Source: UBA7332 sp051652645
GTDB taxonomy: Bacteria; Bacteroidota; Bacteroidia; Bacteroidales; UBA7332
Direction: 5' to 3'
Length of the DNA: 64,000 nt
NCBI GenBank assembly: GCA_051652645.1
Contig: JBOFUP010000092.1
Coordinates: 15,670 to 79,669, forward strand
Both the position numbers and the translations under genes were made by a program. Below the pieces are notes generated by a model that saw nothing but the letters and a program-made list of their open reading frames with translations, did not search any database and had not been told where the DNA came from. This document shows positions 52,501 to 60,457 of the stretch, in pieces (position 1 is the stretch's first letter; each line of letters opens with the position of its first letter).

Positions 52501-55500
52501 CCGTATCTTATAGGAGCTCAACTTAAGGCCAATCTAAGAGTGGCATTTACTCCAACGAAAGCTGGGGCTCAATCTTCTGTAATTACACTTTCAAATAACT
52601 CAGGTCTTAAGCATGAAATATCAATATTTGGTGTTGGGATTAATGAGGGTGTATTAAATGTTGATCCTAAAGAGAAAACAATCAAAACTATTCCTTATGG
52701 CGAATCATTGCAGGAGGAAGTATCTTTCACAATATCAAATACGGGAGATTATCCAATTGACTTCTCTGTGCCATCATTTGATGGGTCTATAAAGGAGAAT
52801 CTTCAGAGTGTAAATCATAATTCTTATGGATATAGCTATGAGCATTCACTTGGAAATAACCCTGCTATAGTATACGAGTGGGTTAATATTGAGAGCAAGG
52901 AGAATGAGATAACTAAACATTTCGACTCAAAGAATAGATTCTATAAGGTTGATCTAGGATTCAAATATCCAATATTTGATGTGTTGTACGACTCTCTTTA
53001 TATCTCCGATTGTGGTGCTTTTGCATCAAATAGTAATGAGGCTTTAGATCAGTGTACGCCGCCAATGGCCGTAGGGTGTATGAGTGGGGTCTCTACTATA
53101 TCTATGACTGGATTTGCAATGAAGATTGCACCATTCTCGCATATCTATGCTAAGAGAGAGACAGGTCGATTTATTGTCACATATGATAGAGTCCAGTTTG
53201 CTCATTACGAGGGGGAGATTACTGCTCAAATGATTCTATTTGACAATGGTGATGTCCGATATAACTTTAAAGAGATTGATTATAGTGCTCAAGAGTTTAC
53301 TCATGGCTATTTAATTGGCCTCAAAGACGATAATGGTGATAAACTAGCGCATATAAGTAGTTACGATAATATTTTGAATATTGATAATAATATCTACACA
53401 AACGACTTGACTCCTAATTCTTCTTTGATCATACGTCATCAAGGAAGCTCTGTGATTAGTAGCGTAACACCATATTCTGGTACTCTTCAGATTGGTCAAT
53501 CGCAAGAGGTTAAAGTAGTAGTGAAGCTTGATGATATGACTGAAGGGGAATATTATCAGAAGTTACCTATTATTACTAGTAGCTCTCTTAATCCGTACTC
53601 TTCAATAAGCATTAGAGGATCGATAGAAGGTGGTGGAACATCAAATCTTGAGCTATTGAAAGAGGGTGCAATTGAGTTGGGGAAAGTGTTTAGAACCAAC
53701 ACTCTTAATGGTGAGTTTATACTTGTTAATAAGGGTACTGCTCCAGTTATTATTAGTGAGATTAAATCAGAAGCCTCATTAGTCAATGTGACAAGCAAGC
53801 TTCCGTTGACTATAAATCCATCTAAGAGTGCCGTTATATTCTTAACAGCAGAGACAGGCAATGTTGGTCTCTTCTCAGAAAAACTAACAGTGGTTAGTGA
53901 TACTAAGGAGGTTTTAGTGGATGTTGACTATGAAGTTTTAGGAGAACCTATGTTTAGCAAGAGTATTGACTCAATAGAGGCAGAAATTGAAGGAGGGGAA
54001 ACTAAAGAGATGACAATCGTGCTAGAGAATAAAGGAGTTTCGCCTCTTGAGGTGACTATAATTCCTGATCAGATGGTCTTCACGCCAATTAATTCAATAT
54101 CAAAAGGAGAGACTGTCGATTACCAAGTTTTCCGCAACGATATGGATAATCTTCCTTTCTCATGGGAGGGAAATATCAAGGAGGCTAAGAAATGGAATAC
54201 TACATATTTCCATAAGAATAATACTGGATATATTGAGTATGATCTTCCGTTTGAATTTAACTTCTATGGAGTAAACTATACCAAGATATATATTCACGTA
54301 TCCGGGTTTGCTAGTTTCTTCCCTTTGCCTGAATATATTGCAAATGCATATGAGAAGATACCGCCAGTATATTTGCCATCACAAGATGATCTTAATGGTA
54401 TTATATGTCCAATGTTTGGGATGCACGTTATGCCCGTATTCACTGATCCAGAACTCACAGGTCTATTTGTTCAGGAGAAGGATGATAGGATAATTGTTGA
54501 GTGGGGACAATATAAAGATATGTTTGGTATTGCACCTCCTTACAATTTCCAGATGATTCTGTACAATAATGGAAATATCAAATTCCAGTATAAAGACTTT
54601 AATGCAAATTGGACTACCTATTGTTCTGGCTTAGAAAGTCCAGAGGGTGATAGAGCTGTAGTTATATCAAATGGAGAGAAGGTTCTTTTTGATAAGATGG
54701 CTATTCTTATGACCCCAACTTTGACTAAGACTATTGAGGCAGGGGAGACCCAATCATTGCCTTTAATGCTAGATGCAAGAAACCTGAACAAGGGTGTTCA
54801 CTTTGGGCAGATGAGCTTCTTGACTAATGCTCCTGGTAGTGACCAAGTTGATTTGCCGGTAACTCTATCCGTAAATGGTGTTGCTAGTATATTTGCACCG
54901 TCAAAGGTTGATCTAGGTGATATATTCTTGCTAGATAATCTAGAGGAAGTATTTGCACGTGTGGAGGTGCGAAATGATGGAAGAGATGTTTTACATATCA
55001 GTTCTATAGATCAAATGCTTAAAGATGACATATCTCTGTTCGTAGAGGTGGTTTACTCTAGCCCTTGGGGTGAAAGAGTTGTACTACAGCCCGTAGATGA
55101 TTACTTTGAGTACGATGAACCAATATTAGTTCAACCTAGAACAACATCTACTTTTGTTGCTCTTGTTAATAATCCAATACAAGGAAGGATAAATGAGAAG
55201 CTGACCTTCATATCTGACGTTGCAAGTGTTGAAACAGAGGTTACAGTAAACTTTATATACCCTCCTTCGGTAAGTTTATCTCAAACTAGATTTGATTTGG
55301 TAAGTCATAATAGCACTTTCAAAAAAGATACGACACTAGTTATATCTAATGAGAATGGAGCAAGTGATTTATCTTACAATATCAGATTTGATATGTTGCG
55401 CTTGAACATGCAAACAGCGCGTTCGATAAAACTATCAACGAATGATGTGTCTCATAAGCTTTCTATTCTAGGAAATACAAGTATCTCTAGATCCATTAAT

Positions 55501-57045
55501 AGAACTCTCTCAGCAGATTCGCCTATAAGGAAAATTACATATCTTGATGGAGATGCTGGAGCTGAAGGTTTCTTAGGATTTGGTGAGAACTTTAACTTTA
55601 CAGCTGGAGTAAGATATGTCGCACCTGAAGATGGTTTTAATCTCAGTCAAGTAGCATGTTGGTATAGACCTGGAGATGTTCTTGAGTCTGTTGTTAAAGC
55701 TTCTATTTGGGTTGGAAATGATGATCCTACTAAGTGTAGGCTCGTTGCTGTAGGTTCTCTTGATCATAAGATTGATATGCCTGATAATATGGGGCGTTGG
55801 TTGAATATTCCTTTGGAAAGAGAGATTGTATTATATCCGGGAGAGACATTCTTTGTTCAAGTTCACTATCCACTAGGAGCGACAAATCCTCAAGCGTTTG
55901 CTAATGTTCTATTTAATGAAGTTCAGGCAGATAGATACTATTATTGTGAAGAGGATACTTGGTCTGATATTTCTGTTGTTGCAGGCTATCAAACAGTGGC
56001 TTATCTAATAGAACTTAATGAGATTCAACAGCATAATGGTTTCTGGGTTTCTTCAGATAAGAGTTCAGGGGTTGTTGCTGCAGGACAAAAAGAGGAGCTA
56101 ATGCTCTCTTTTGATGCTTCTCTTTCTAGTGATCGTGACAATAAAGCGATCTTGTATGTTGAAAGTAATGATCCTGTAAGTAGTTCAAATGCTGTTGAAC
56201 TTAATATGCTAGCCAATAAAGCTCCAATTGTTACACTTGCCAATGGCTCTTCTAGCTTGCATATTCAAGAGGGTAGCACTTACAGATTTGAACTCTCAAT
56301 ACATGATCCAGAGATGGATAGTTTTGAAGTTTTCATTGAATCATCAAACAGTGAGTTCAAGATTGAGCATGTAGAAGATAATTATTTCCTTTTGCTTTCT
56401 CCTAGTTATGATGATCAAGGTATCACACAAATAGCAATTAAGGCTGTGGATGCTTTCGAACAAGTGGGTGAGCTTAAGATGTATGTTGAAGTCTTGAATG
56501 TTAATCGTGCACCTGTTTCAGTTTATGATGGTTCGTCTATCGAGTTTGAAAAAGGTAGCTTTACAAATGAGATTATGATGAGCGAAATCTTCCATGATCT
56601 TGATGGGGATAATATGACATTCGAGTTCTCTGCAATTAATGGCTCTGTTGTTAGAGTGTTCCAATCTGCTGATAGATTCATGCTTATGGGTCTTGAAATG
56701 GGTGATACTCACGTGAGAATTGTTGCAACTGATACACATTCTGCGTCTACTTCTATAGATATCCCAGTCAGGGTTACTGCACCTACATCAATAGGTAATG
56801 TTTCAGAAAACTTGTGGAGTGTATCTCCAAATCCAGTAGATAATGAGGCATGTGTAGTTTCTAAAGAGATATTTGAGGGTGTTTGGAATTATAGTCTATT
56901 CTCATCCCAAGGTGCAATTATTGCTAAGGGTGAGTTCTCAGCTGAATTCCCTTGTATAAACGTAGATTCTACACCATCGGGTAACTATTATCTAGTGTTG
57001 ACTCAAGATGGAAAACAGGTTGTAATCAAATTGATTAAAAAATAA
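49540..57045 (+). CDS. Giant S8 subtilisin-like protease with T9SS sorting domain
   Basis: 2501 residues. A signal peptide (about 1-28, ending GVSQS) is followed by a propeptide-like region (30-150). The subtilase domain (about 155-500) has all catalytic residues: D204 in VSIVDGGVD, H259 in DHGTHVAGT, S438 in DGTSMACPHVSG, and the oxyanion asparagine in FAAGNNSSG. A fibronectin type III domain spans about 506-609. Many Ig-like and choice-of-anchor/ASH-type modules follow to about 2220, several opening with a LGEVFIGQQ- or LGDIFLLDN-like strand. Two cadherin-like repeats start with NKAPIVTL and NRAPVSVY at about 2226 and 2322. A T9SS tail covers about 2417-2501 (WSVSPNPVDNEA). It should be secreted to the surface through the Por system. 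The substrate is unknown. Much of its length is adhesive or spacer modules. Confidence 0.93.
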   Translation: MKMKTRNRWRQACLVVAISSLSLPGVSQSLLDETVNHGVVRVKISPQLSKLLSEQEALRTKNGVVVSGVTAIDALNSKVKAVSMKRVFPYNEAHAERHRKHGLDRWYEINYSESLSPLTVAANYESLGEVDLAEPSYQVKLIGANKVGKIFSAADLANDPYLGLQWHYENPGVAIPALPGSDVNLAKAWQITQGKPNVIVSIVDGGVDISHVDLKDNLWINEKELNGIPGYDDDGNGIVDDIYGANFINGSGLVTAHDHGTHVAGTVSATNNNGIGVAGVAGGSGKGDGVRIMSCQIFDDKNLSGGYAQAIVYGADNGAVISQNSWGYLAPDVKEQVVLDAIDYFIAEAGQYPNSPMKGGLVIFAAGNNSSGEEYYPGAYEPAVCVASMGPDFKKAPYSNYGEYVDITAPGGNSDLGDKWGIFSTYLKDRYAYMDGTSMACPHVSGVAALIVSHFQSESLTAADVKKRLLTSTKDLNASNPNYSGLLGTGYIDAMLALAEDQGKAPQDVSDFVIEGLSQDFIDLKWSASADEDDEVARLYKIYYHTSSFDNPNSAGVKVHEAMNGNTNPGESVRTTLNGVASNTTYYIAIQAVDRWGNTSQMSKVVSGTTNQGPNIELPSSALKISANVANTPQATGSFMLKNSDDGILDWSATIRHSSQDFTMYSMASKPKPEVSNRELNPKILFAKPIEQAAALFESKATIAERETWSLGTTLNYVIGDDEATGEQMAATMFYRYEPFNLTHIEMLMKHDPATGPITIDIFRGNILSSEYKIHSQTFDIGNNTAYIHSFRLSEQFYFSSGVPFWVVIRSPKGNNYPFGIARETNYDSSDYCFFSSNGGRTFMNIADAMRAGFNNPETFVWDIAAVSANGNFGEYIKLENANGRILGNSQEEVIINADGDKLLNGVYRSNMIIESNDTKQPTVRYPLEFTVSGHKPKLSSVSVANLGEVFIGQQKLIDIEIANVGLGSFVTQTRTSSNPEFRIITAPYLIGAQLKANLRVAFTPTKAGAQSSVITLSNNSGLKHEISIFGVGINEGVLNVDPKEKTIKTIPYGESLQEEVSFTISNTGDYPIDFSVPSFDGSIKENLQSVNHNSYGYSYEHSLGNNPAIVYEWVNIESKENEITKHFDSKNRFYKVDLGFKYPIFDVLYDSLYISDCGAFASNSNEALDQCTPPMAVGCMSGVSTISMTGFAMKIAPFSHIYAKRETGRFIVTYDRVQFAHYEGEITAQMILFDNGDVRYNFKEIDYSAQEFTHGYLIGLKDDNGDKLAHISSYDNILNIDNNIYTNDLTPNSSLIIRHQGSSVISSVTPYSGTLQIGQSQEVKVVVKLDDMTEGEYYQKLPIITSSSLNPYSSISIRGSIEGGGTSNLELLKEGAIELGKVFRTNTLNGEFILVNKGTAPVIISEIKSEASLVNVTSKLPLTINPSKSAVIFLTAETGNVGLFSEKLTVVSDTKEVLVDVDYEVLGEPMFSKSIDSIEAEIEGGETKEMTIVLENKGVSPLEVTIIPDQMVFTPINSISKGETVDYQVFRNDMDNLPFSWEGNIKEAKKWNTTYFHKNNTGYIEYDLPFEFNFYGVNYTKIYIHVSGFASFFPLPEYIANAYEKIPPVYLPSQDDLNGIICPMFGMHVMPVFTDPELTGLFVQEKDDRIIVEWGQYKDMFGIAPPYNFQMILYNNGNIKFQYKDFNANWTTYCSGLESPEGDRAVVISNGEKVLFDKMAILMTPTLTKTIEAGETQSLPLMLDARNLNKGVHFGQMSFLTNAPGSDQVDLPVTLSVNGVASIFAPSKVDLGDIFLLDNLEEVFARVEVRNDGRDVLHISSIDQMLKDDISLFVEVVYSSPWGERVVLQPVDDYFEYDEPILVQPRTTSTFVALVNNPIQGRINEKLTFISDVASVETEVTVNFIYPPSVSLSQTRFDLVSHNSTFKKDTTLVISNENGASDLSYNIRFDMLRLNMQTARSIKLSTNDVSHKLSILGNTSISRSINRTLSADSPIRKITYLDGDAGAEGFLGFGENFNFTAGVRYVAPEDGFNLSQVACWYRPGDVLESVVKASIWVGNDDPTKCRLVAVGSLDHKIDMPDNMGRWLNIPLEREIVLYPGETFFVQVHYPLGATNPQAFANVLFNEVQADRYYYCEEDTWSDISVVAGYQTVAYLIELNEIQQHNGFWVSSDKSSGVVAAGQKEELMLSFDASLSSDRDNKAILYVESNDPVSSSNAVELNMLANKAPIVTLANGSSSLHIQEGSTYRFELSIHDPEMDSFEVFIESSNSEFKIEHVEDNYFLLLSPSYDDQGITQIAIKAVDAFEQVGELKMYVEVLNVNRAPVSVYDGSSIEFEKGSFTNEIMMSEIFHDLDGDNMTFEFSAINGSVVRVFQSADRFMLMGLEMGDTHVRIVATDTHSASTSIDIPVRVTAPTSIGNVSENLWSVSPNPVDNEACVVSKEIFEGVWNYSLFSSQGAIIAKGEFSAEFPCINVDSTPSGNYYLVLTQDGKQVVIKLIKK

Positions 57046-57081
57046 TTATTCCTGTCTTGTGAAACTTTAAGACACAAAATC

Positions 57082-57117
57082 AATCCCGGATCGCATATTT
57101 AGAGGCGATTCGGGATT
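57082..57117 (+). terminator. Hairpin just after the S8 protease gene
   Basis: A 13-bp stem (57082-57094 with 57105-57117, one G-T pair) has a 10-nt loop, followed by TGAATTTT. It is a modest terminator and is backed up by a better one at 57141. Confidence 0.6.
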
Positions 57118-57140
57118 TGAATTTTAAAAGTAATCCCAAG

Positions 57141-57177
57141 GGGTTGAATCTAACAAGGATTCAATCCTTATTTTTTT
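57141..57177 (+). terminator. Terminator downstream of the S8 protease gene
   Basis: GGGTTGAATC (57141-57150) pairs with GATTCAATCC (57158-57167), followed by TTATTTTTTT. Confidence 0.75.
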
Positions 57178-57410
57178 GCTCACAATAAAACTTTTACCAG
57201 ACAGTGGTAATTGATACAGTAAAGAGGTATATACGATAGAGCTTATTATTTTGCTGTAAAATAGGGGATTAGTCTGATGATCTTGGTTAGTTTGGCAGTG
57301 AGTAAATAGTGATTACTCTAAGAGCAAATTGGGTAAGAGAGTAGCTTAGCTGGTAATTATATTTTTAATAATGTCTGATAGTGAGGTGTAAGGGCTATTC
57401 AGTGAAGTGT

Positions 57411-57566
57411 ATTTAACAAATCACTATTAATGAAATGTCTAAATAGCCTCACAGAGTCTTAGTTTTCCTGTTTTCTATTGCCATATTGCAACACTCTCTA
57501 ACAATCAGTCATTTAAGGGTGGCAATAGGAGGTGGCAATAGGTTGCAATAGAATTCTATTGCAACC
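57411..57566 (+). repeat. Interspersed non-coding repeat, copy B, ending in a perfect palindrome
   Basis: It shares order and blocks with 22652-22805. The core word GGTGGCAATAG or GGTTGCAATAG starts at 57518, 57531 and 57541, and the last makes a perfect 26-bp palindrome (57541-57566, centre GAATTC). In copy A the palindrome is GTGGTAATAG/CTATTGCCAC, so the sequence differs but the pairing is mostly kept. Confidence 0.75.
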
Positions 57567-57991
57567 AAAATATTTACATTAAATCCCAACTATATATTAA
57601 CACAAAACCAACATATGGCTCCACTATTCAATATAGAATCAAACTTTAACAAGAGCCAAACGGAAATTTAAGAGAAGGAAACTGTTAAAACTATAGGTGC
57701 GCAGATTCCAAAACAGATTTCAAACTCTGTGAGTTTGAAATCACAACTTATCATCTCAATTTTACAAAATAACAGAGATCCCATTCTCCTATGACTGACA
57801 GCTTGCCGCGCCTTCAGTACTTCGGTTGTTCAACGATCATTAAATAGGTATTTCTAATTGGGAATAATAAATCAGTAGATCTAACGAAGTGGTAACATAG
57901 CTCTTATAATATAGGTGCATGGAGAAAAACCTTAGCAAAAATAGCAGTTACCCTAAGGCTAAACACTAAAAACGCACTGCCTTACACTCCA

Positions 57992-58047
57992 AAACTCTAA
58001 GGCTTTTACCCCTAAAGCCTTAGAGTTTACACCCCAAACCCTCAGCT
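57992..58047 (-). repeat. GCTGAGGGTTT hairpin element, copy B
   Basis: On the minus strand it starts GCTGAGGGTTTGGGG, followed by a hairpin with 16-bp arms (57992-58008 and 58013-58028, one extra T) around a 4-nt loop. It resembles 22505-22563 in opening words and in the AGGCT-containing arms. Confidence 0.55.
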
Positions 58048-58114
58048 TTTTTTTGTTTACAAGCACATTTCTATCTTTTAAGTATAAATGTTTACAATGG
58101 GGGATATTAGATAA

Positions 58115-58156
58115 CAAAAAAAGGTTCAAAAGTTATCTCTAACTTTTGAACCTTTT
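58115..58156 (-). terminator. Terminator after tRNA-fMet
   Basis: A perfect 17-bp stem (58119-58135 with 58140-58156) has a 4-nt loop, followed on the minus strand by TTTTTTTG. Confidence 0.9.
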
Positions 58157-58162
58157 ACCTAG

Positions 58163-58234
<72 letters not shown>

Positions 58235-58246
58235 ATGTTTATGTTA

Positions 58247-58276
58247 CAAAGGTACTACTTTTTTTCAAATATGCAA
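58247..58276 (-). promoter_or_regulatory. Promoter of tRNA-fMet
   Basis: On the minus strand TTG (58274-58276), 19 bp, then TACCTTTG (58247-58254). It has the same elements and spacing as the tRNA-Leu promoter. Confidence 0.7.
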
Positions 58277-58317
58277 GCGTAGTGCTATTTTTTGATGTTT
58301 TTCTTATTTAATATCAT

Positions 58318-58325
58318 TATCTTTG
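58318..58325 (+). promoter_or_regulatory. -7 element TATCTTTG for the purF-like gene
   Basis: An exact TAnnTTTG lies 39 bp before the ATG at 58365. A TTTG 23 bp upstream is slightly long in spacing. It rules out the in-frame TTG at 58323 as the real start. Confidence 0.5.
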
Positions 58326-58364
58326 CACTCTCAAAACTATCTTCTGAAATCGATAAACTACAGA

Positions 58365-60254
58365 ATGGAACAGATTAAGCATGAGTGTGGGATTGCAATG
58401 GTTCGCTTGCGAAAACCATTGGCTTATTATGTAGAGAAGTATGGAAGTTATACTTACGGGTTGGATAAGCTCTATCTTTTGATGGAGAAACAGCATAACC
58501 GGGGTCAAGAGGGTGCTGGTATTGGTTGTGTTAAACTTGGGGCAAAACCAGGGGAGGAGTATATCTTTAGAGAGAGAGCAATGGGCTCGGGAGCAATAAA
58601 AGATGTTTTTGCTGCTGTTCAAAATGAGGTTTCTCTTTATAGAAAAGAGAATCCACAATCTTCTTTGGATTATAACTCTCTTCCTTTTGTAGGGCAGTCT
58701 TATCTTGGACATCTTCGTTATAGTACGACAGGTAGGTCAGGGCTCTCTTATGTGCATCCTTTTCTTCGTCGAAACAATTGGCGAAGTCGTAATGTCTGTC
58801 TTGCAGGTAACTTCAACCTAACCAACGTAGATGAGGTATTTGATTTTTTGGTGAAAAAAGGACAACATCCTCGTCATAATGCAGATACTTTTTTGCTCCT
58901 AGAACAGCTTGGCTTTCTTCTTGATGAAGAGGTAGAGCGTCTTTATTCAAAGTATAACGGATTTGGGTATACAGGCCAAGATCTTAATGAACAAATTGAG
59001 TCTAACTTGTGTATTGAGACTATCCTTCAAGAGGCAGGTAAAATATGGGATGGCGGATTTGTTATCTGTGGTTTAATTGGATCAGGTGATATGTTTTCTA
59101 TCCGTGATCCATGGGGAATACGACCTGCTTTTTATTATGCCGATGACGAGGTGGTTGTAGTTGCTTCTGAACGTCCAGTTATTCAAACGGCCTTCAATCT
59201 TAAGGATGATCAAGTTAAAGAGTTGAGTCCAGGCCAGGCTATAATGGTGTCTCGTAGCGGCGAACTTGATATTCGTCAGATACTAGCGCCAAAGGAAAAA
59301 CAGCCTTGTTCTTTTGAGAGAATTTATTTCTCTCGTGGTAGTGATATTGATATATATCGTGAGCGTAAGATGTTGGGGTCAATATTGGTGGATGATATTC
59401 TAAAATCTGTCGATGGTGATTTAGAGCATACTGTTTTTGGGTATATACCTAACACTGCAGAAGTTGCTCATTATGGTATGATGGAGGGGTTAGAGAATTA
59501 TCTTAACCAAGAGAAGATTCGTAAGATTAAGGCCTGTAATGGAAATGTGTCGGAGGATGATCTATATAGTATCCTTTCTCAAAAAGTTCGCTTTGAAAAA
59601 ATAGCAATCAAAGATGCTAAACTTAGGACTTTTATAGCTGAGGATAATAATAGAAATGATTTAGCCACACATGTATATGATATTACATATGGCTCTGTCG
59701 AGGCTGGAGTAGATAATATTGTTGTTATTGACGATAGTATTGTTAGAGGTACTACGTTGAAGAAGAGTATTGTTAGGATTCTCGATAGGCTAGAGCCTCG
59801 TAAGATTGTGGTTGTATCATCTTCTCCTCAAATCAGATATCCTGATTGCTACGGTATAGACATGTCTCGTATGGGCGAATTTATTGCTTTTAATGCAGCA
59901 ATAGAGCTTCTCAAGGAATCTGGAAGGGAGTATATTATTGATGATGTTTATCAAAAATGTAAAGCCCAGATTAGTTTGCCAAAGGAGGATATAGTGAACC
60001 ATGTAAAGGAGATATATGCACCCTTTACAGATAAAGAGATCTCTAGAAAGATTGCCTCAATGGTGACATCGGAAGATGTTAATGCCGAGGTGGAGATTGT
60101 TTACCAAACTATTGAAGGACTGCACAGAGCTTGTCCTAATCATACTGGTGATTGGTACTTCTCTGGTGACTATCCAACTCCTGGTGGAAATAGATTGGTT
60201 AATTTTGCCTTTATTAATTATATTGAGGGCAATGATAGTCGTTTTGTAGAATAG
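58365..60254 (+). CDS. purF: Amidophosphoribosyltransferase, long Bacteroidetes form
   Basis: 629 residues from the ATG at 58365, longer than the usual 470-510 of PurF. The N-terminal Ntn-hydrolase nucleophile is C8 in IKHECGIAMV, after a 7-residue propeptide as in Bacillus PurF. Further glutaminase motifs are QHNRGQEGAGIG and GHLRYSTTGRSG. The phosphoribosyltransferase half has VVIDDSIVRGTTLKKSI, the PRPP loop. Inserted stretches account for the extra length: about 115-185, and a region at about 385-425 (LENYLNQEKIRKIKACNGN). It may catalyse the first step of purine synthesis or be a paralogue of it. No other pur gene is adjacent. Confidence 0.85.
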   Translation: MEQIKHECGIAMVRLRKPLAYYVEKYGSYTYGLDKLYLLMEKQHNRGQEGAGIGCVKLGAKPGEEYIFRERAMGSGAIKDVFAAVQNEVSLYRKENPQSSLDYNSLPFVGQSYLGHLRYSTTGRSGLSYVHPFLRRNNWRSRNVCLAGNFNLTNVDEVFDFLVKKGQHPRHNADTFLLLEQLGFLLDEEVERLYSKYNGFGYTGQDLNEQIESNLCIETILQEAGKIWDGGFVICGLIGSGDMFSIRDPWGIRPAFYYADDEVVVVASERPVIQTAFNLKDDQVKELSPGQAIMVSRSGELDIRQILAPKEKQPCSFERIYFSRGSDIDIYRERKMLGSILVDDILKSVDGDLEHTVFGYIPNTAEVAHYGMMEGLENYLNQEKIRKIKACNGNVSEDDLYSILSQKVRFEKIAIKDAKLRTFIAEDNNRNDLATHVYDITYGSVEAGVDNIVVIDDSIVRGTTLKKSIVRILDRLEPRKIVVVSSSPQIRYPDCYGIDMSRMGEFIAFNAAIELLKESGREYIIDDVYQKCKAQISLPKEDIVNHVKEIYAPFTDKEISRKIASMVTSEDVNAEVEIVYQTIEGLHRACPNHTGDWYFSGDYPTPGGNRLVNFAFINYIEGNDSRFVE

Positions 60255-60278
60255 CCTATGATATTTTTTTTGATATAT

Positions 60279-60330
60279 AAGGTTCATCTGAAGCTGTATT
60301 TATTGCTGCTTCAGATGAACCTTTTTTTTT
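60279..60330 (+). terminator. Terminator after purF
   Basis: A perfect 16-bp stem (60279-60294 with 60308-60323) has a 13-nt loop, followed by a run of T. Confidence 0.88.
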
Positions 60331-60413
60331 GTGCTAAATACAAATGTGTTTATGTAGCTAATCGCTTAATCAGTTATTGAAACTTTATTTTTTTTTATTC
60401 ATAACTGAAATGA

Positions 60414-60450
60414 AATAAGGAGAGTAGATATTATGTCTACTCTCCTTATT
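60414..60450 (-). terminator. Probable terminator of the DUF6515 gene
   Basis: A perfect 15-bp stem (60414-60428 with 60436-60450) lies 8 bp after the stop. The T tract on the minus strand is short (TTATTTCATTTC). Confidence 0.65.
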
Positions 60451-60457
60451 GTTTGTT

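Larger units (their letters stand above)
57178..58114. other. 0.9-kb gene-free region with shared repeats
   Basis: No credible coding frame is visible. It holds the second copy of the 155-bp repeat (57411-57566) and a hairpin element of the GCTGAGGGTTT family on the minus strand (57992-58047), as in the region at 21.8-23.2 kb. It ends at the tRNA-fMet terminator. Confidence 0.7.

Noticed and set aside
58317..58712. 131-codon minus-strand frame opposite purF
   Set aside because: It is antisense to the conserved glutaminase domain of the purF-like gene. No independent support.
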